A program made the translations under genes and the position numbers. Positions 51,961 to 61,249 of a DNA stretch of 64,000 nucleotides are shown piece after piece. The first letter of the stretch is position 1. Each line of letters begins with the position of its first letter. The notes beneath the pieces were generated by a model. That model was not told the origin of the DNA. It saw nothing but the letters and a program-made list of their open reading frames with translations, and did not search any database. The stretch is from positions 186,001-250,000 of the forward strand of contig NZ_UAQZ01000016.1 in assembly GCF_900446215.1 (NCBI RefSeq), in the 5' to 3' direction. The DNA is from Burkholderia cenocepacia. GTDB taxonomy: Bacteria > Pseudomonadota > Gammaproteobacteria > Burkholderiales > Burkholderiaceae.

Positions 51961-52388
51961 GCGCCTGATCTCTTCGGGCCGTTCGGCATGCTGTCGCGCG
52001 CGCTTGGCATGAACATGTCGCAGATGAACCTGCACTTCGACGGCTACCCGGGCGGATGCGTGATGACCGTCGCGCTGGACGCAGACGTCAAATACAAGCT
52101 GCTCCAGTGCGTGACGCCGGTGAGCGACGGCAAGAACGTCATGCACATGCTGATCTCGATCAGGAAGGCCGCGGCGTGCCGCGGCGCGCGATCGACTACC
52201 TGCTGTTCGGGCTCCAGACCCGGCAGGCGGCGGGGTACGACGTCAGGATCTGGAACGGGATGAAGCCGGACGGCGGCGGTGCGTACAGCCGGTACGACAA
52301 GCTCGTGCTGAAGTACCGCGCGTTCTACCGCGGCTGGGTCGCCCGCGTCGGGGTGAGCGAGCCGCCCTGCGCGAGCCGGCGGCGTTAG
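51961..52388 (+). pseudogene. 3' remnant of a Rieske-type oxygenase gene, frameshifted
   Basis: One frame gives DLFGPFGMLSRALGMNMSQ and VKYKLLQCVTPVSDGKNVM; near 52170 it shifts and the other frame continues with RRAIDYLLFGLQTRQAAGYD, IWNGMKPDGGGAYSRYDK and a YRAFYRGWV ending at the stop at 52388. The pattern (…IWxxK/M…YRxFYxxW) resembles the C-terminal catalytic domain of KshA/VanA-like Rieske oxygenases. The N-terminal Rieske domain is absent. Non-functional. Confidence 0.55.
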
Positions 52389-52537
52389 CCTGACCGGCGC
52401 CGGCCGCGCCGTTCCGTCCGGCGCGCGCGAACAGCGGTGAACCGCATGGACGGCCGGCGTTGGCGCACGCGGCCGAACCCGTCCGCGATGTCAATGTGTC
52501 CCTGTTTTCGTGCAACCGCACGCCAGGCTGACCGGCT

Positions 52538-52555
52538 GATTACGGTTTTGTCATC
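52538..52555. promoter_or_regulatory. GATWAC-N6-GTNATC box 1 (upstream of response regulator)
   Basis: GATTACGGTTTTGTCATC, a near-palindrome (arms GATTAC/GTCATC, one mismatch), 89 bp before the response-regulator start. Identical at 17 of 18 positions to the reverse complement of box 3 (61928-61945). Candidate autoregulatory site of the downstream regulator. Confidence 0.6.
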
Positions 52556-52644
52556 TACGCCATTCGCGCTTGCACGCAGCGGCGCCGCGTCGCCGTTTCC
52601 CGGTAACATCGCCGCATGTCCCCACGAATGCGACGGAGCCGGCG

Positions 52645-53322
52645 ATGCGCATCCTGATAGTCGAAGACGAACCGAAGACGGGCGCGTACCTGAAGAAGGG
52701 GCTCGAGGAATCGGGTTTCAGCGTCGATCTCGCGAAGGACGGCGGCGAAGGGCTGATGCTCGCGCAGGAAGAGCGTTACGACGTGATCGTGCTCGACGTG
52801 ATGCTGCCCGTGCTCGACGGCTGGGGCGTGCTCAAGCGGCTGCGCGACACGCACACGACGCCGGTGCTGTTCCTGACCGCGCGCGACGACGTGCAGGACC
52901 GCGTGCACGGCCTCGAACTCGGCGCGGACGACTACCTCGTGAAGCCGTTCGCGTTCGTCGAGCTGCTCGCCCGGATCCGCACGCTCGCGCGTCGCGGGCC
53001 GCCGCGCGAGACCGAGCATCTGGCGGTCGGCGATCTGGACATCGACGTGGTGCGCCGCCGCGTGAAGCGCGGCGCCACGCGGATCGACCTGACGCCGCGG
53101 GAATTCTCGCTGCTGCAGCTGCTCGCGCGCCGCCAGGGCGAGGTGCTGAGCCGCACGCAGATCGCGTCGTACGTGTGGGACATGAATTTCGACAGCGACA
53201 CCAACGTCGTCGAGGTCGCGATCCGGCGCCTGCGCGCGAAGATCGACGACGCGTTCCCGGTCAAGCTGATCCATACCGTGCGCGGCGTCGGCTACGTGCT
53301 CGAACCGAAGGACGACGCATGA
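52645..53322 (+). CDS. OmpR-family response regulator (CopR/CusR/IrlR type)
   Basis: 225 aa from ATG 52645, with GGAG upstream. Receiver: E8-D9 pair, phospho-acceptor D51 (VIVLDVMLPVLDGW), K in VKPF; winged helix from IDLTPREFSLLQLLARRQGEVLSRTQIASYVWDMNFDSDTNVVEVAIRRLR, the signature of the heavy-metal-type regulator group. The box at 52538-52555 lies in its promoter and similar boxes precede the second RND pump and the DUF4148 gene, so these are its probable targets. Overlaps the kinase gene by 4 bp. Confidence 0.93.
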   Translation: MRILIVEDEPKTGAYLKKGLEESGFSVDLAKDGGEGLMLAQEERYDVIVLDVMLPVLDGWGVLKRLRDTHTTPVLFLTARDDVQDRVHGLELGADDYLVKPFAFVELLARIRTLARRGPPRETEHLAVGDLDIDVVRRRVKRGATRIDLTPREFSLLQLLARRQGEVLSRTQIASYVWDMNFDSDTNVVEVAIRRLRAKIDDAFPVKLIHTVRGVGYVLEPKDDA

Positions 53323-54779
53323 CGCGGCCGCGCTCGCTGGCCGCGACGCTCGCGCTCGCGTTCGCCGCGACCACGCTGGCCGCGTTCGCGCTCGTCGGCG
53401 CGTACGTGTATGCGGGCCTCGAGCGGCAGGTGAACACCCAGGACGATCTCGACATCGTGCTGGCCGCGCGCCACACGCGCCGGCTCGCGGGCGAACTCGA
53501 GTCGCTCGACGCGGTTCGCTCGCACGCGGAGCGGCTGACGAGCCAGGTGCTGGGCAACGAGGCGCTGTCGATGGTCGTCGTCGATGCGGGGGGCGACGTG
53601 CTCGCGCGCCACAACGTCCGGCTCGCCGCACTCGACGACGCGCCGGCAGCCGCGTCGGCGCCGCTGGCCGACGCGCAGCTCTTTGCGCCACGCGCGGTGC
53701 CGGTTCCGGCGAACGACCGGATCACGGACGACCGGCTCGTCACGTGGACCGCCGACGGCGGCACGCCGATGCGCGGCGTCGTGATCGAGGCCGCGCTCGG
53801 CGACCGCACGCCGATCCGCATCGCGATCGCGCGCAACATGCGCGACCGGGCCGATCTGCTCGACGGCTACCGCGACCGGCTCAAGCTCGCCGGCGGGCTC
53901 GGCGCGCTGTTCGCGCTGCTGCTCGGCTATTGGCTGATCCGCACGGCGCTCGCGCCGTTGCGCGAGATCGTCGACAACACCGGCCGGATCACGGTCGACA
54001 AGCTCGACACGCGGCTCGACGCGTCGCGCGCGCCGCCCGAGCTGCGCGCGCTGGTCGACGCGCAGAACGCGATGCTCGGCCGCCTGCAGCAGGCATTCGC
54101 GCATCTGTCGCAATTCAGCGCCGATCTCGCGCACGACCTGCGCACGCCGCTGAACAACATGCGCGGCGCCACGGAAGTCGCGCTCGCGCGGCCGCGGTCG
54201 GTCGACGAGTACCAGACGCTGCTCGAATCGAATCTCGAGGAATACGACCGTCTCGCGCGGATGATCGAGAACGTCCTGTTTCTCGCGCGCGCCGAGCATC
54301 CGAGTTTCGTCACGCGGCAGCGCGCGTTCGACGTGCGCGACGAACTCGAGCGCATCGCGGAGTATTTCGAGGGGCTCGCCGACGAAGCGGGCTCGACGTT
54401 GCGCGTCGACGGGCACGGGCAGCTGACGGCCGATGTCGAGCTGTTCCGCCGCGCCGTCGGCAATCTGCTCGCGAACGCGCTGCGATACGCGCCTGCCGGC
54501 GGCGTCATCACGCTGAGCGTCGATGAAACGGCCGATGCGGTGCGCGTCGTCGTCGCGAATCCGGGCGAGCCGATCGATCCCGCGCTGCTGCCGCGGATCT
54601 TCGACCGGTTCGTGCGCGGCGACCCCGCGCGCAGCGGCGGTGCGCCGGGCGGCACGGCCGGGCTCGGCCTCGCGATCGTGCGCTCGGTGATGGAGCTGCA
54701 CGGCGGCAGCGCGCAGGTCGAAAGCGATGCGCGCGGCACGCGCTTCGTGCTCACGTTCAACCGGCCGCCGGCTGCGTGA
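53319..54779 (+). CDS. membrane sensor histidine kinase (heavy-metal-sensor-kinase type)
   Basis: 486 aa. TM1 at about 10-30, a periplasmic domain of about 160 residues, TM2 at about 192-210, HAMP, HisKA with H272 (FSADLAHDLRTPLNN) and an HATPase domain with NLLANALRYAP and GTAGLGLAIV. The FSADLAHDLRTPLNN and heavy-metal-type regulator suggest the CusS/IrlS group, but the periplasmic region has no Cys or His cluster for metal binding, so the signal may not be a metal. The 3' end overlaps the convergent outer-membrane gene by 23 bp. Confidence 0.92.
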   Translation: MTRPRSLAATLALAFAATTLAAFALVGAYVYAGLERQVNTQDDLDIVLAARHTRRLAGELESLDAVRSHAERLTSQVLGNEALSMVVVDAGGDVLARHNVRLAALDDAPAAASAPLADAQLFAPRAVPVPANDRITDDRLVTWTADGGTPMRGVVIEAALGDRTPIRIAIARNMRDRADLLDGYRDRLKLAGGLGALFALLLGYWLIRTALAPLREIVDNTGRITVDKLDTRLDASRAPPELRALVDAQNAMLGRLQQAFAHLSQFSADLAHDLRTPLNNMRGATEVALARPRSVDEYQTLLESNLEEYDRLARMIENVLFLARAEHPSFVTRQRAFDVRDELERIAEYFEGLADEAGSTLRVDGHGQLTADVELFRRAVGNLLANALRYAPAGGVITLSVDETADAVRVVVANPGEPIDPALLPRIFDRFVRGDPARSGGAPGGTAGLGLAIVRSVMELHGGSAQVESDARGTRFVLTFNRPPAA

Positions 54780-56298
54780 CGGCGGGTTCGTGGCGCGCGG
54801 CGGCCGCGTGTTCGTGCGTGTCGGTGTTCGATTCCGCGTCTGAGCCGGCGCTTACGCTTACCTGCCAGCCACCACCCAGCGCCTTCAGCAACCCGACTTC
54901 GGCCTCGATCCGGCGCGCGTCGATCTGATCGGCCGTGCGCCGGTTCGTCAGCGCGATCGTCTGCGCGGTCACCACGTCCAGATAGCTGACGGCGCCCGCG
55001 TTGAAGCGATTCGTCGTCAGCCGCAGTGACAGGTCGGCCGCGTCGGTCGCGCGCTGCTGGCTGCCGGCCTCGGACGCGAGCGCATCGAGCGCGGACAACT
55101 GATCCTCGACCTGCTGGAACGCGACGAGCACGGTTTGCCGGTAGTCGGCGACCGCACCGTCGTATTGCGCATGCGCGCCGCGCAGCGACGCGCTGCGGCG
55201 GCCGCCGTCGAACAGCGTGCCGGCGAGTTGCGGGCCGAGCGACCAGAACAGGCTCGGCGCGGCGAGCCACGGCGCGAAGAACGAACTTTCGAGGCCGGCG
55301 CTCGCCGACAGCACGAGATCCGGGAAGAACGCGGCCCGCGCCTCGCCGATCTGCGCGTTCGCGGCCGCGACGCGACGCTCGGCCGCCGCGATGTCGGGCC
55401 GCCGCTCCAGCAGTTGCGACGGCACGCCGGCCGGAATGGCCGGCACGTGGAACGGCTGTACGTGCGGCGGCAGCGCGAACGTCGACGCGCTTTCGCCGAC
55501 GAGCGTCGCGATCGCGTGCTGCAACTGCGCACGCGACGCATCGATGTCGGTGTCCTGCGTGCGGGTCGATTCGAGCTGCGTCTCGGCTTGCGCGACCGCC
55601 GACGCGTCGATCGCACCGGCCGCGAGTTGCTGCTTGAGCAGCGTCAGCGCGTCCGCGTACGCATGCACCGTGTCGTCGAGCAGTTGCTTCTGCGTGTCGA
55701 GCGAGCGCAGCGCGAAATAGTCGGTCGCGAGTTCGGCCGTGACCGACAGCTTCACGGCCTGCAGGTCGGCCGCGCTCGCGGCGGCGTTCGCCTGCGCGCC
55801 GGTCACCGCGTCGCGCACGCGGCCGAACAGGTCGGGCTCCCAGCTCGCGGCCACGCCGACCTGGTAGTCGGGCGTCGTCTTGCCGGCGAGCGACGAGCCG
55901 AGCCGGTTCTGCGACACGCGCGCCCGGCTCTGCGCGGCACCGGCCGTGATCGTCGGCAGGAACCCGGCGTGCTGATAGTCGACCATCGCGCGGGCTTGCT
56001 GCAGATCGGCGACGGCTTTCTTCACCGTCTGGTTCGACACGTCGACGCGCGCTTCGAGCGCGTTCAGATCGGCATCGTCGAAGACAGTCCACCAGGCGCC
56101 GCGCGCGGCGGCGTCGGCCGGCATCGCGACGTGCCAGCCGGTTTGTTCGGCAGGTGCTGCCGGTGCGCCTGCATAGTGCGCGGGCACCGCGACGGCGGGC
56201 GGCGAATAGCGCGGCAGCGTCGAGCAGGCGGTCAGTGCGGCGACGGCGCCGAGCGCGACGATGCGGCGAGCGAACGGGAGCGGATGAGGAAGACGCAT
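54757..56298 (-). CDS. RND efflux outer-membrane lipoprotein (NodT/OprM family), second pump
   Basis: 513 aa from ATG 56298 (another ATG at 56307 is nearer to a GAG). Lipobox LTAC near residue 20. OprM-type motifs: WWTVFDDADLNALEARVDVSNQ, ASWEPDLFGRVRDAVTGAQA, LLERRPDIAAAERRVAAANAQIGEARAAFFPDL. Forms the outer-membrane duct of the second pump; last gene of its operon, 31 bp after the adaptor. The C-terminal tail beyond the core is Asp/Glu/His-rich. Its 3' end overlaps the convergent kinase gene by 23 bp, which may allow antisense interplay. Confidence 0.92.
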   Translation of the reverse strand: MRLPHPLPFARRIVALGAVAALTACSTLPRYSPPAVAVPAHYAGAPAAPAEQTGWHVAMPADAAARGAWWTVFDDADLNALEARVDVSNQTVKKAVADLQQARAMVDYQHAGFLPTITAGAAQSRARVSQNRLGSSLAGKTTPDYQVGVAASWEPDLFGRVRDAVTGAQANAAASAADLQAVKLSVTAELATDYFALRSLDTQKQLLDDTVHAYADALTLLKQQLAAGAIDASAVAQAETQLESTRTQDTDIDASRAQLQHAIATLVGESASTFALPPHVQPFHVPAIPAGVPSQLLERRPDIAAAERRVAAANAQIGEARAAFFPDLVLSASAGLESSFFAPWLAAPSLFWSLGPQLAGTLFDGGRRSASLRGAHAQYDGAVADYRQTVLVAFQQVEDQLSALDALASEAGSQQRATDAADLSLRLTTNRFNAGAVSYLDVVTAQTIALTNRRTADQIDARRIEAEVGLLKALGGGWQVSVSAGSDAESNTDTHEHAAAARHEPAVTQPAAG

Positions 56299-56329
56299 GG
56301 CAGGCATCTCGTGGGTGGTCGTCGATGGG

Positions 56330-57748
56330 TCAGCCGTGGGCGGGCGCGGGAGCGAGTGTCGACGCAGCCGGCGCGGCACCGGCCGCGTGCACCGGCGGCA
56401 CGTCGCGTGCACTGACCGCGGAGGCCGGTTGCGCGGGCGGAGCAGACGAAGCAGACGAAGCGGACGAAGCGGACGAAGCCGCAACCGGCGCCGCATCGTG
56501 CGAAGTCGACACGACCTTCACGGCTTCCCCGACCGTGATCGCATCGCCCGGGTTGTCGATCACGCGATCGGCCGCCGCGAGCCCCGCGACGATCTCCACG
56601 CGCGTGCCGAAATCCCGCCCGATCTGCACGGTCTTCAGCGCCGTACGTCCGTTCGCACCGACGGTGGCGACCTGCACGCCGTTCGGGCGGAACAGCAGCG
56701 CGCTGACCGGCAGTTCAAGCGCCGGCGCCGCGCTCGGCACGACGAGATGCGCCTGCGCATACGCGCCGGGCATCAGCGCGCCGTCGCGGTTGTCGACGTC
56801 GATCTCGACACGCAGCGTGCGCGTGACGGGATCGATCGCGCCCGCGCTGCGCGCGACCTGCGCGGCAAAGTGCCGGCCCGGATACTGTGGCGTCGTCAGG
56901 TAGACGGACGTGCCGGCCGACACGCCGGTCGCGCTGTCCTGTGGCACGTCGACGAACACGCGCAGCGTGTTCGTCTGTTCGAGATGGAACAGTTCGCCGG
57001 ACAGGCCCGGGCTGCCCGGCGTGCCGCCCGCGGTCACGAGCGTGCCGACGTCGACGTTGCGTGCGGTGATCACGCCGTCGAACGGCGCGGTGACCGACTC
57101 GTACGACACGAGTTCGGCAAGATGCGCGACGTTCGCCTGCGCGGACGCGAGCATCGCGCGCTTCGCGTTCATGTCCGCGACCTTCGTGTCGGTGTCCTGC
57201 TGCGACACCGATTGCGTTTTCAGCATGTCCTGCCAGCGCTGCGCGGTCGATTTCGCATAGTCGTAGTTCGCCTGCGCGCTCGCTTCGTCCGCACGCGCCT
57301 GGCGCAGCTGCGCATCGAGATCGGGCGCCGAGATCTGCGCGAGCGTCTGGCCGGCCTTCACGCGCGCGCCGAGATCGGCGCTCCAGTGCGCGATATAGCC
57401 GCTCGTGCGCGCATAGATCGACGCGTCCGCATACGGCATCACCGAGCCGGGCAACGTCAGTGTCTGGTCGGCCGGCGCCGCGCCGGGCACGACGACCGAC
57501 ACCGGCAGCGCCTGCTGCGCGGCGACCTGCGCGCGCTGCGCGGCGCGTGCGTCGATACGCGGCACGATGCCGAGCGCGAGCAGCGCGGCGGCGAGCGCGA
57601 CGGCCGCGAGCGGCACGGCCAGCTTGCGGCCGCGGCGGGGCGGCGGCGTATCGGAGGCGGCGCCGCGCGCGGCGGGCGGCACGGCTGCGGCCACGGTGGC
57701 CGCTTCGGCGGCGGGCGGCGGCGCGACGGGTTCGATCGAGTCGTTCAT
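56330..57748 (-). CDS. RND periplasmic adaptor (HlyD/MFP family), second pump
   Basis: 472 aa from ATG 57748; the frame stays open far upstream but that part lies out of frame inside the permease gene. One N-terminal transmembrane anchor (about 45-64) after a Pro/Ala-rich cytoplasmic start, then lipoyl halves (YARTSGYIAHWSADLGARVKAGQTLAQISAPDLDAQL), a coiled-coil hairpin and beta-barrel (VTAPFDGVITARNVDVGTLV). The C terminus has a repeated SSA tract encoded by four 9-bp repeats and a long Ala/Pro tail. Middle gene of the operon, 53 bp after the permease stop. Confidence 0.92.
   Translation of the reverse strand: MNDSIEPVAPPPAAEAATVAAAVPPAARGAASDTPPPRRGRKLAVPLAAVALAAALLALGIVPRIDARAAQRAQVAAQQALPVSVVVPGAAPADQTLTLPGSVMPYADASIYARTSGYIAHWSADLGARVKAGQTLAQISAPDLDAQLRQARADEASAQANYDYAKSTAQRWQDMLKTQSVSQQDTDTKVADMNAKRAMLASAQANVAHLAELVSYESVTAPFDGVITARNVDVGTLVTAGGTPGSPGLSGELFHLEQTNTLRVFVDVPQDSATGVSAGTSVYLTTPQYPGRHFAAQVARSAGAIDPVTRTLRVEIDVDNRDGALMPGAYAQAHLVVPSAAPALELPVSALLFRPNGVQVATVGANGRTALKTVQIGRDFGTRVEIVAGLAAADRVIDNPGDAITVGEAVKVVSTSHDAAPVAASSASSASSASSAPPAQPASAVSARDVPPVHAAGAAPAASTLAPAPAHG
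56442..56477. repeat. 9-bp tandem repeat, four units, within the adaptor gene
   Basis: GCRGACGAA repeated four times in a row (two units with A, two with G at position 3). In the adaptor frame it encodes successive Ser-Ser-Ala units near the C terminus. In-frame slippage would change the tail length without breaking the protein. Confidence 0.85.
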
Positions 57749-57801
57749 GATGGGTCCGGGGTCGGGCGAATCGAAGGATGAGAAGGGGCGGGCGTTCACG
57801 C

Positions 57802-60800
57802 TCAACGCAGCGCCGGCGTGTCGGGCGCGTGCGGCGCGTGCCGGGCGGCCGCGGCGTCGCGACGCCGGGCGAGCCACGCATGGACGAAGCCGAACAGCAC
57901 CGGCACGAACAGCAGCGTCGACACCGTGCCGAACGCGAGGCCGCCGATCACCGCGCGGCCGAGCGGGGCGTTCTGCTCGCCGCCGTCGCCGAGGCCGAGT
58001 GCCATCGGCAACATGCCGATCAGCATCGCGAGCGCGGTCATCACGACGGGCCGGAAGCGGTTGAAGCCCGCGTCGAGCGCCGCTTGCCATGGCGGCGCGC
58101 CGGCCGCGAGCAACTCGCGCGCTGCGTTCACGACGAGAATGCTGTTCGCGGTCGCGATGCCGATGCACAGGATCGTGCCGGTCAGCGCGGGCACCGACAG
58201 CGTGGTGCGCGTGACGAACAGCATCCACGCGATGCCGGCGAGCGATGCCGGCAGCCCGCCGACGATCACGAGCGGATCGAGCCACGACTGGAAGTTCACG
58301 ACCATCAGCAGGTAGACCAGCGAGATCGCGAGCGCGAGGCCGCCGAGCAGCCCCGCGAACGACTCGTGCATCGCCTGCACCTGGCCGCGCAGCACGATCG
58401 ACGCGCCGGGCGGCAGTTGCGCGCGCGCGGCGTCGACGAGCTGGGTCACGTCGGCCGTGACGCCGCCGAGGTCGCGCCCCTGCACCGACGCGAAGATGTC
58501 GAGCACCGGCTGCACGTTGTAGTGCGACACCACGGCCTGCTGCGTCGCGCGCGAGAACGTGCCGAGCGCGCCGAGCAGGTTCTGCGCGGGCGCGCCCGCG
58601 GCCGGGCCGCCGGCCGGCGTCTGCGGCGAGCGGGCGGTGCCGGCGGGCAGCGGCACGTTCGCGAGCGACTGCAGCGAATTCACCGTGTACTGCGGCGTCT
58701 GCACGAGCACCGGGTAGCTGACGCCGTTGCGCGGATCGAGCCAGAAGTTCGGCGTCGTCTGCGAGCTGCCGGACAGCGCGATCAGCAGGTTCTGCGCGAC
58801 GTCGCGCTGGTCGAGACCGGCCTGGATCGCCTTCGTACGATCGACGTTCACGTTGATAGCGGGTTCGTCGCCGGGCTGCTGGATGCGCGCGTCGACGAGC
58901 CCGCGCACGCCGCGCAGCTTCGCGAGCAGCGCGTTCGCGACCGCGCGGTTCTGGTCGAGCTTGTTGCCGACGATCTGGATGTCGATCGGCGCGGGCAGCC
59001 CGAAGTTGAGGATCTGGCTGACGATGTCGGCCGGCAGGAACGCGAACGTCACGCCGGGGAACGCCTGCGCGAGCACGTTGCGCAGCTTCGCGACGTACGC
59101 GGCGGTCGACGCGTGATCCGGCTTCAGCGTGACGAGCACGTCGGCGTCCTCGGTGCCGATCGGGTCCGACGAGTCGTACGTGAGGTTGATCCCGCTCACC
59201 GGCACGCCGATGTTGTCGAGCACGCCCGCGAGCTGGTTCGCCGGAATCACGCTGCGGATCTTCGCTTCCACTTCGTCGGTGAGCCGCGCGGTTTCCTCGA
59301 TCCGCGTGCCGGTCGGCGCGCGCAGATGCAGGCGAATCTCGCCGGTGTCGACCGACGGAAAGAAGTCCTGCCCGGCGAACGCGTAGAGGCCCGTCGATGC
59401 GACGCAGGCGAGCAGGAACGCGGCCGCGAAGCGGCGCCGCCGCGCGATCGCCGCCGACAGCAGCGCGCGATAGCGCAGCCGCACGGCCTCGAAGCGATGC
59501 TCGAACGCGGCCTGGAACCGCGCGATGCGTGCGAATGCGCCGCGCGGCGGCCGGCCGCTGCCTTTGGCGCGCATCAGCGCCATCGCAAGCGTCGGCACCA
59601 GCGTGCGCGAGAAGAAGTACGACGCGATCATCGCGAAGATCACGGCTTCGGCGAGCGGCACGAACAGATAGCGCGCGACACCCGTGAGCAGGAACATTGG
59701 CACGAACACGATGCAGATCGACAGCGTCGACACGAAGGTCGGCACCGCGATTTCGCCCGCGCCGGTCAGGATGGCCTCCTCGAGCGGCGCGCCGAGCTCG
59801 AGATGATGCGTGATGTTCTCGATCGCGACGGTCGCGTCGTCGACGAGAATGCCGACCGCGAGCGCGAGCCCGCCCAGCGTCATGATGTTGATGGTCTGCC
59901 CGAGCACGGACAGCGCGAGCAGCGACGTGAGCACCGCGAGCGGGATCGTGATCGCGATGATCAGCGTCGCGCGCCAGCTGCCGAGGAACAGCAGGATCAT
60001 CAGCGCGGTCAGGCACGCGGCGATCAGCGCTTCGCGCACGACGCCCTGGACCGCCGCCTTCACGAATACGGACTGATCGTCGAGCGGCGCGATGCGCAGC
60101 GTGTTCGGCAACCCGGCCGCGATCTTCGGCAGCATCGCCTTCACCTGGTCGATGATCGTCAGCGTCGATGCGCTGCCGGTCTTCTCGACCGTCAGCAGCG
60201 CCGCGCGCTTGCCGTCCACCCGCACGATGTTGGTCTGCGGCGCGTAGCCGTCGCGAACGTGCGCGACGTCGCGCACGTACACGACGTTGCCGCCGATCGT
60301 CTTCACCGGCAGGTCGTTCAGCGCGGCGACCGTCTGCGTGCTGCCGTTCATCTGCACGTTGTATTCGTGCGTGCCTATTTTCGCGGTGCCGCCCGGCAGG
60401 ATCAGGTTCTGCGCGTTGATCGCGTTCACGACGTCGATCGGCGCGAGCCCCTTCGCCTGCAGCGCGCGCGTATCGAGATCGACGACGATCTGGCGGATCT
60501 TGCCGCCGAACGGCAGCGGCACCGCCGCGCCCTGGACGGTCGCGAGCTGCGTGCGGATGAAGCTGTTGCCGAGGTCGTACAGCTGCTGCTCGGCGAGCGT
60601 GTCGCTCGACAGCCCGAGCTGCAGGATCGGCACCGTCGACGCGTTGTACGTGATGATGTTCGGCGGCAGCGTGCCGGGCGGCAGGATGCGCAGGATCGAC
60701 GCGGCGTTGCTCGCGGCTTGCGCGATCGCGCGATTGATGTCGGCGCCCGGGTGGAAGAACACCTTCACGACCGACACGCCGTTCAGCGATTGCGACTCGA

Positions 60801-61041
60801 TGTGCTCGATGTCGTCGACGTCGGACGTGAGCGCGCGTTCGTAGTTCGACGTGATCCGCTTGGCCATGTCCTCGGCGGAGAAGCCGTTGTACGACCAGAC
60901 GATGCTGACGACCGGAATGTCGATGTTCGGAAAGATGTCGGTCGGCGTGCGCAGCAGTGCCAGCGGCCCCGCGATGAAGATCAGCAGCGCGAGTACGACG
61001 AACGTGTAGGGCCTGCGTAACGCCAGCCGGACGATCCACAT
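57802..61041 (-). CDS. RND efflux permease, second pump
   Basis: 1079 aa from ATG 61041 (GAGGAGC upstream; a longer frame from 61092 is unlikely). Twelve helices; TM4 has the Asp pair D401-D402 (GILVDDATVAIENI). It begins WIVRLALRRPYTFVVLALLIFIAGP, and FFPSVDTGEIRLHLRAPTG begins the second half. It belongs to the HAE-like RND branch rather than to CzcA-type metal pumps. The C-terminal loop has extra Pro/Gly-rich sequence (PAGGPAAGAPAQ). First gene of the operon; box 2 lies 92 bp upstream of its start. Confidence 0.94.
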   Translation of the reverse strand: MWIVRLALRRPYTFVVLALLIFIAGPLALLRTPTDIFPNIDIPVVSIVWSYNGFSAEDMAKRITSNYERALTSDVDDIEHIESQSLNGVSVVKVFFHPGADINRAIAQAASNAASILRILPPGTLPPNIITYNASTVPILQLGLSSDTLAEQQLYDLGNSFIRTQLATVQGAAVPLPFGGKIRQIVVDLDTRALQAKGLAPIDVVNAINAQNLILPGGTAKIGTHEYNVQMNGSTQTVAALNDLPVKTIGGNVVYVRDVAHVRDGYAPQTNIVRVDGKRAALLTVEKTGSASTLTIIDQVKAMLPKIAAGLPNTLRIAPLDDQSVFVKAAVQGVVREALIAACLTALMILLFLGSWRATLIIAITIPLAVLTSLLALSVLGQTINIMTLGGLALAVGILVDDATVAIENITHHLELGAPLEEAILTGAGEIAVPTFVSTLSICIVFVPMFLLTGVARYLFVPLAEAVIFAMIASYFFSRTLVPTLAMALMRAKGSGRPPRGAFARIARFQAAFEHRFEAVRLRYRALLSAAIARRRRFAAAFLLACVASTGLYAFAGQDFFPSVDTGEIRLHLRAPTGTRIEETARLTDEVEAKIRSVIPANQLAGVLDNIGVPVSGINLTYDSSDPIGTEDADVLVTLKPDHASTAAYVAKLRNVLAQAFPGVTFAFLPADIVSQILNFGLPAPIDIQIVGNKLDQNRAVANALLAKLRGVRGLVDARIQQPGDEPAINVNVDRTKAIQAGLDQRDVAQNLLIALSGSSQTTPNFWLDPRNGVSYPVLVQTPQYTVNSLQSLANVPLPAGTARSPQTPAGGPAAGAPAQNLLGALGTFSRATQQAVVSHYNVQPVLDIFASVQGRDLGGVTADVTQLVDAARAQLPPGASIVLRGQVQAMHESFAGLLGGLALAISLVYLLMVVNFQSWLDPLVIVGGLPASLAGIAWMLFVTRTTLSVPALTGTILCIGIATANSILVVNAARELLAAGAPPWQAALDAGFNRFRPVVMTALAMLIGMLPMALGLGDGGEQNAPLGRAVIGGLAFGTVSTLLFVPVLFGFVHAWLARRRDAAAARHAPHAPDTPALR

Positions 61042-61132
61042 GATGGTGCTCCTCGAAGCAGGGCTCGGATGCGCATTCGATGCGACGAGCACGCAGTCTG
61101 CCCGCGCGGCGTTGACCCGACCCTGACTCGAG

Positions 61133-61150
61133 GATTACGAAACCGTTATC
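61133..61150. promoter_or_regulatory. GATWAC-N6-GTNATC box 2 (upstream of second RND permease)
   Basis: GATTACGAAACCGTTATC; arms GATTAC/GTTATC with one mismatch. Read towards the permease gene (minus strand) it is GATAACGGTTTCGTAATC, matching box 1 at 15 of 18 positions. Its distance to the permease start (91 bp) is nearly the same as that of box 1 to its gene. Confidence 0.55.
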
Positions 61151-61207
61151 TGTGCGGGCGCACTGCAGCGTCGGCGGTGGTCGCCGGTAGCTCGCCCTTG
61201 CTTTTTC

Positions 61208-61235
61208 ATATTCCTTACCATAAAGTAAGGAATAT
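61208..61235. promoter_or_regulatory. perfect 11-bp inverted repeat, operator of the toxin-antitoxin operon
   Basis: ATATTCCTTAC (61208-61218) and GTAAGGAATAT (61225-61235) are perfect reverse complements separated by 6 bp, ending just before the GGAGG ribosome site (61237-61241) of the antitoxin gene. AbrB/MazE-type antitoxins bind such repeats in their own promoters. Confidence 0.7.
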
Positions 61236-61249
61236 TGGAGGTGCCGCAA

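Noticed and set aside
57749..61249. Upstream extension giving a 1639-residue frame ending in the adaptor
   Set aside because: The extra 1167 residues lie out of frame inside the permease gene, are Arg/Asp-rich and lack domains. The adaptor starts at 57748.
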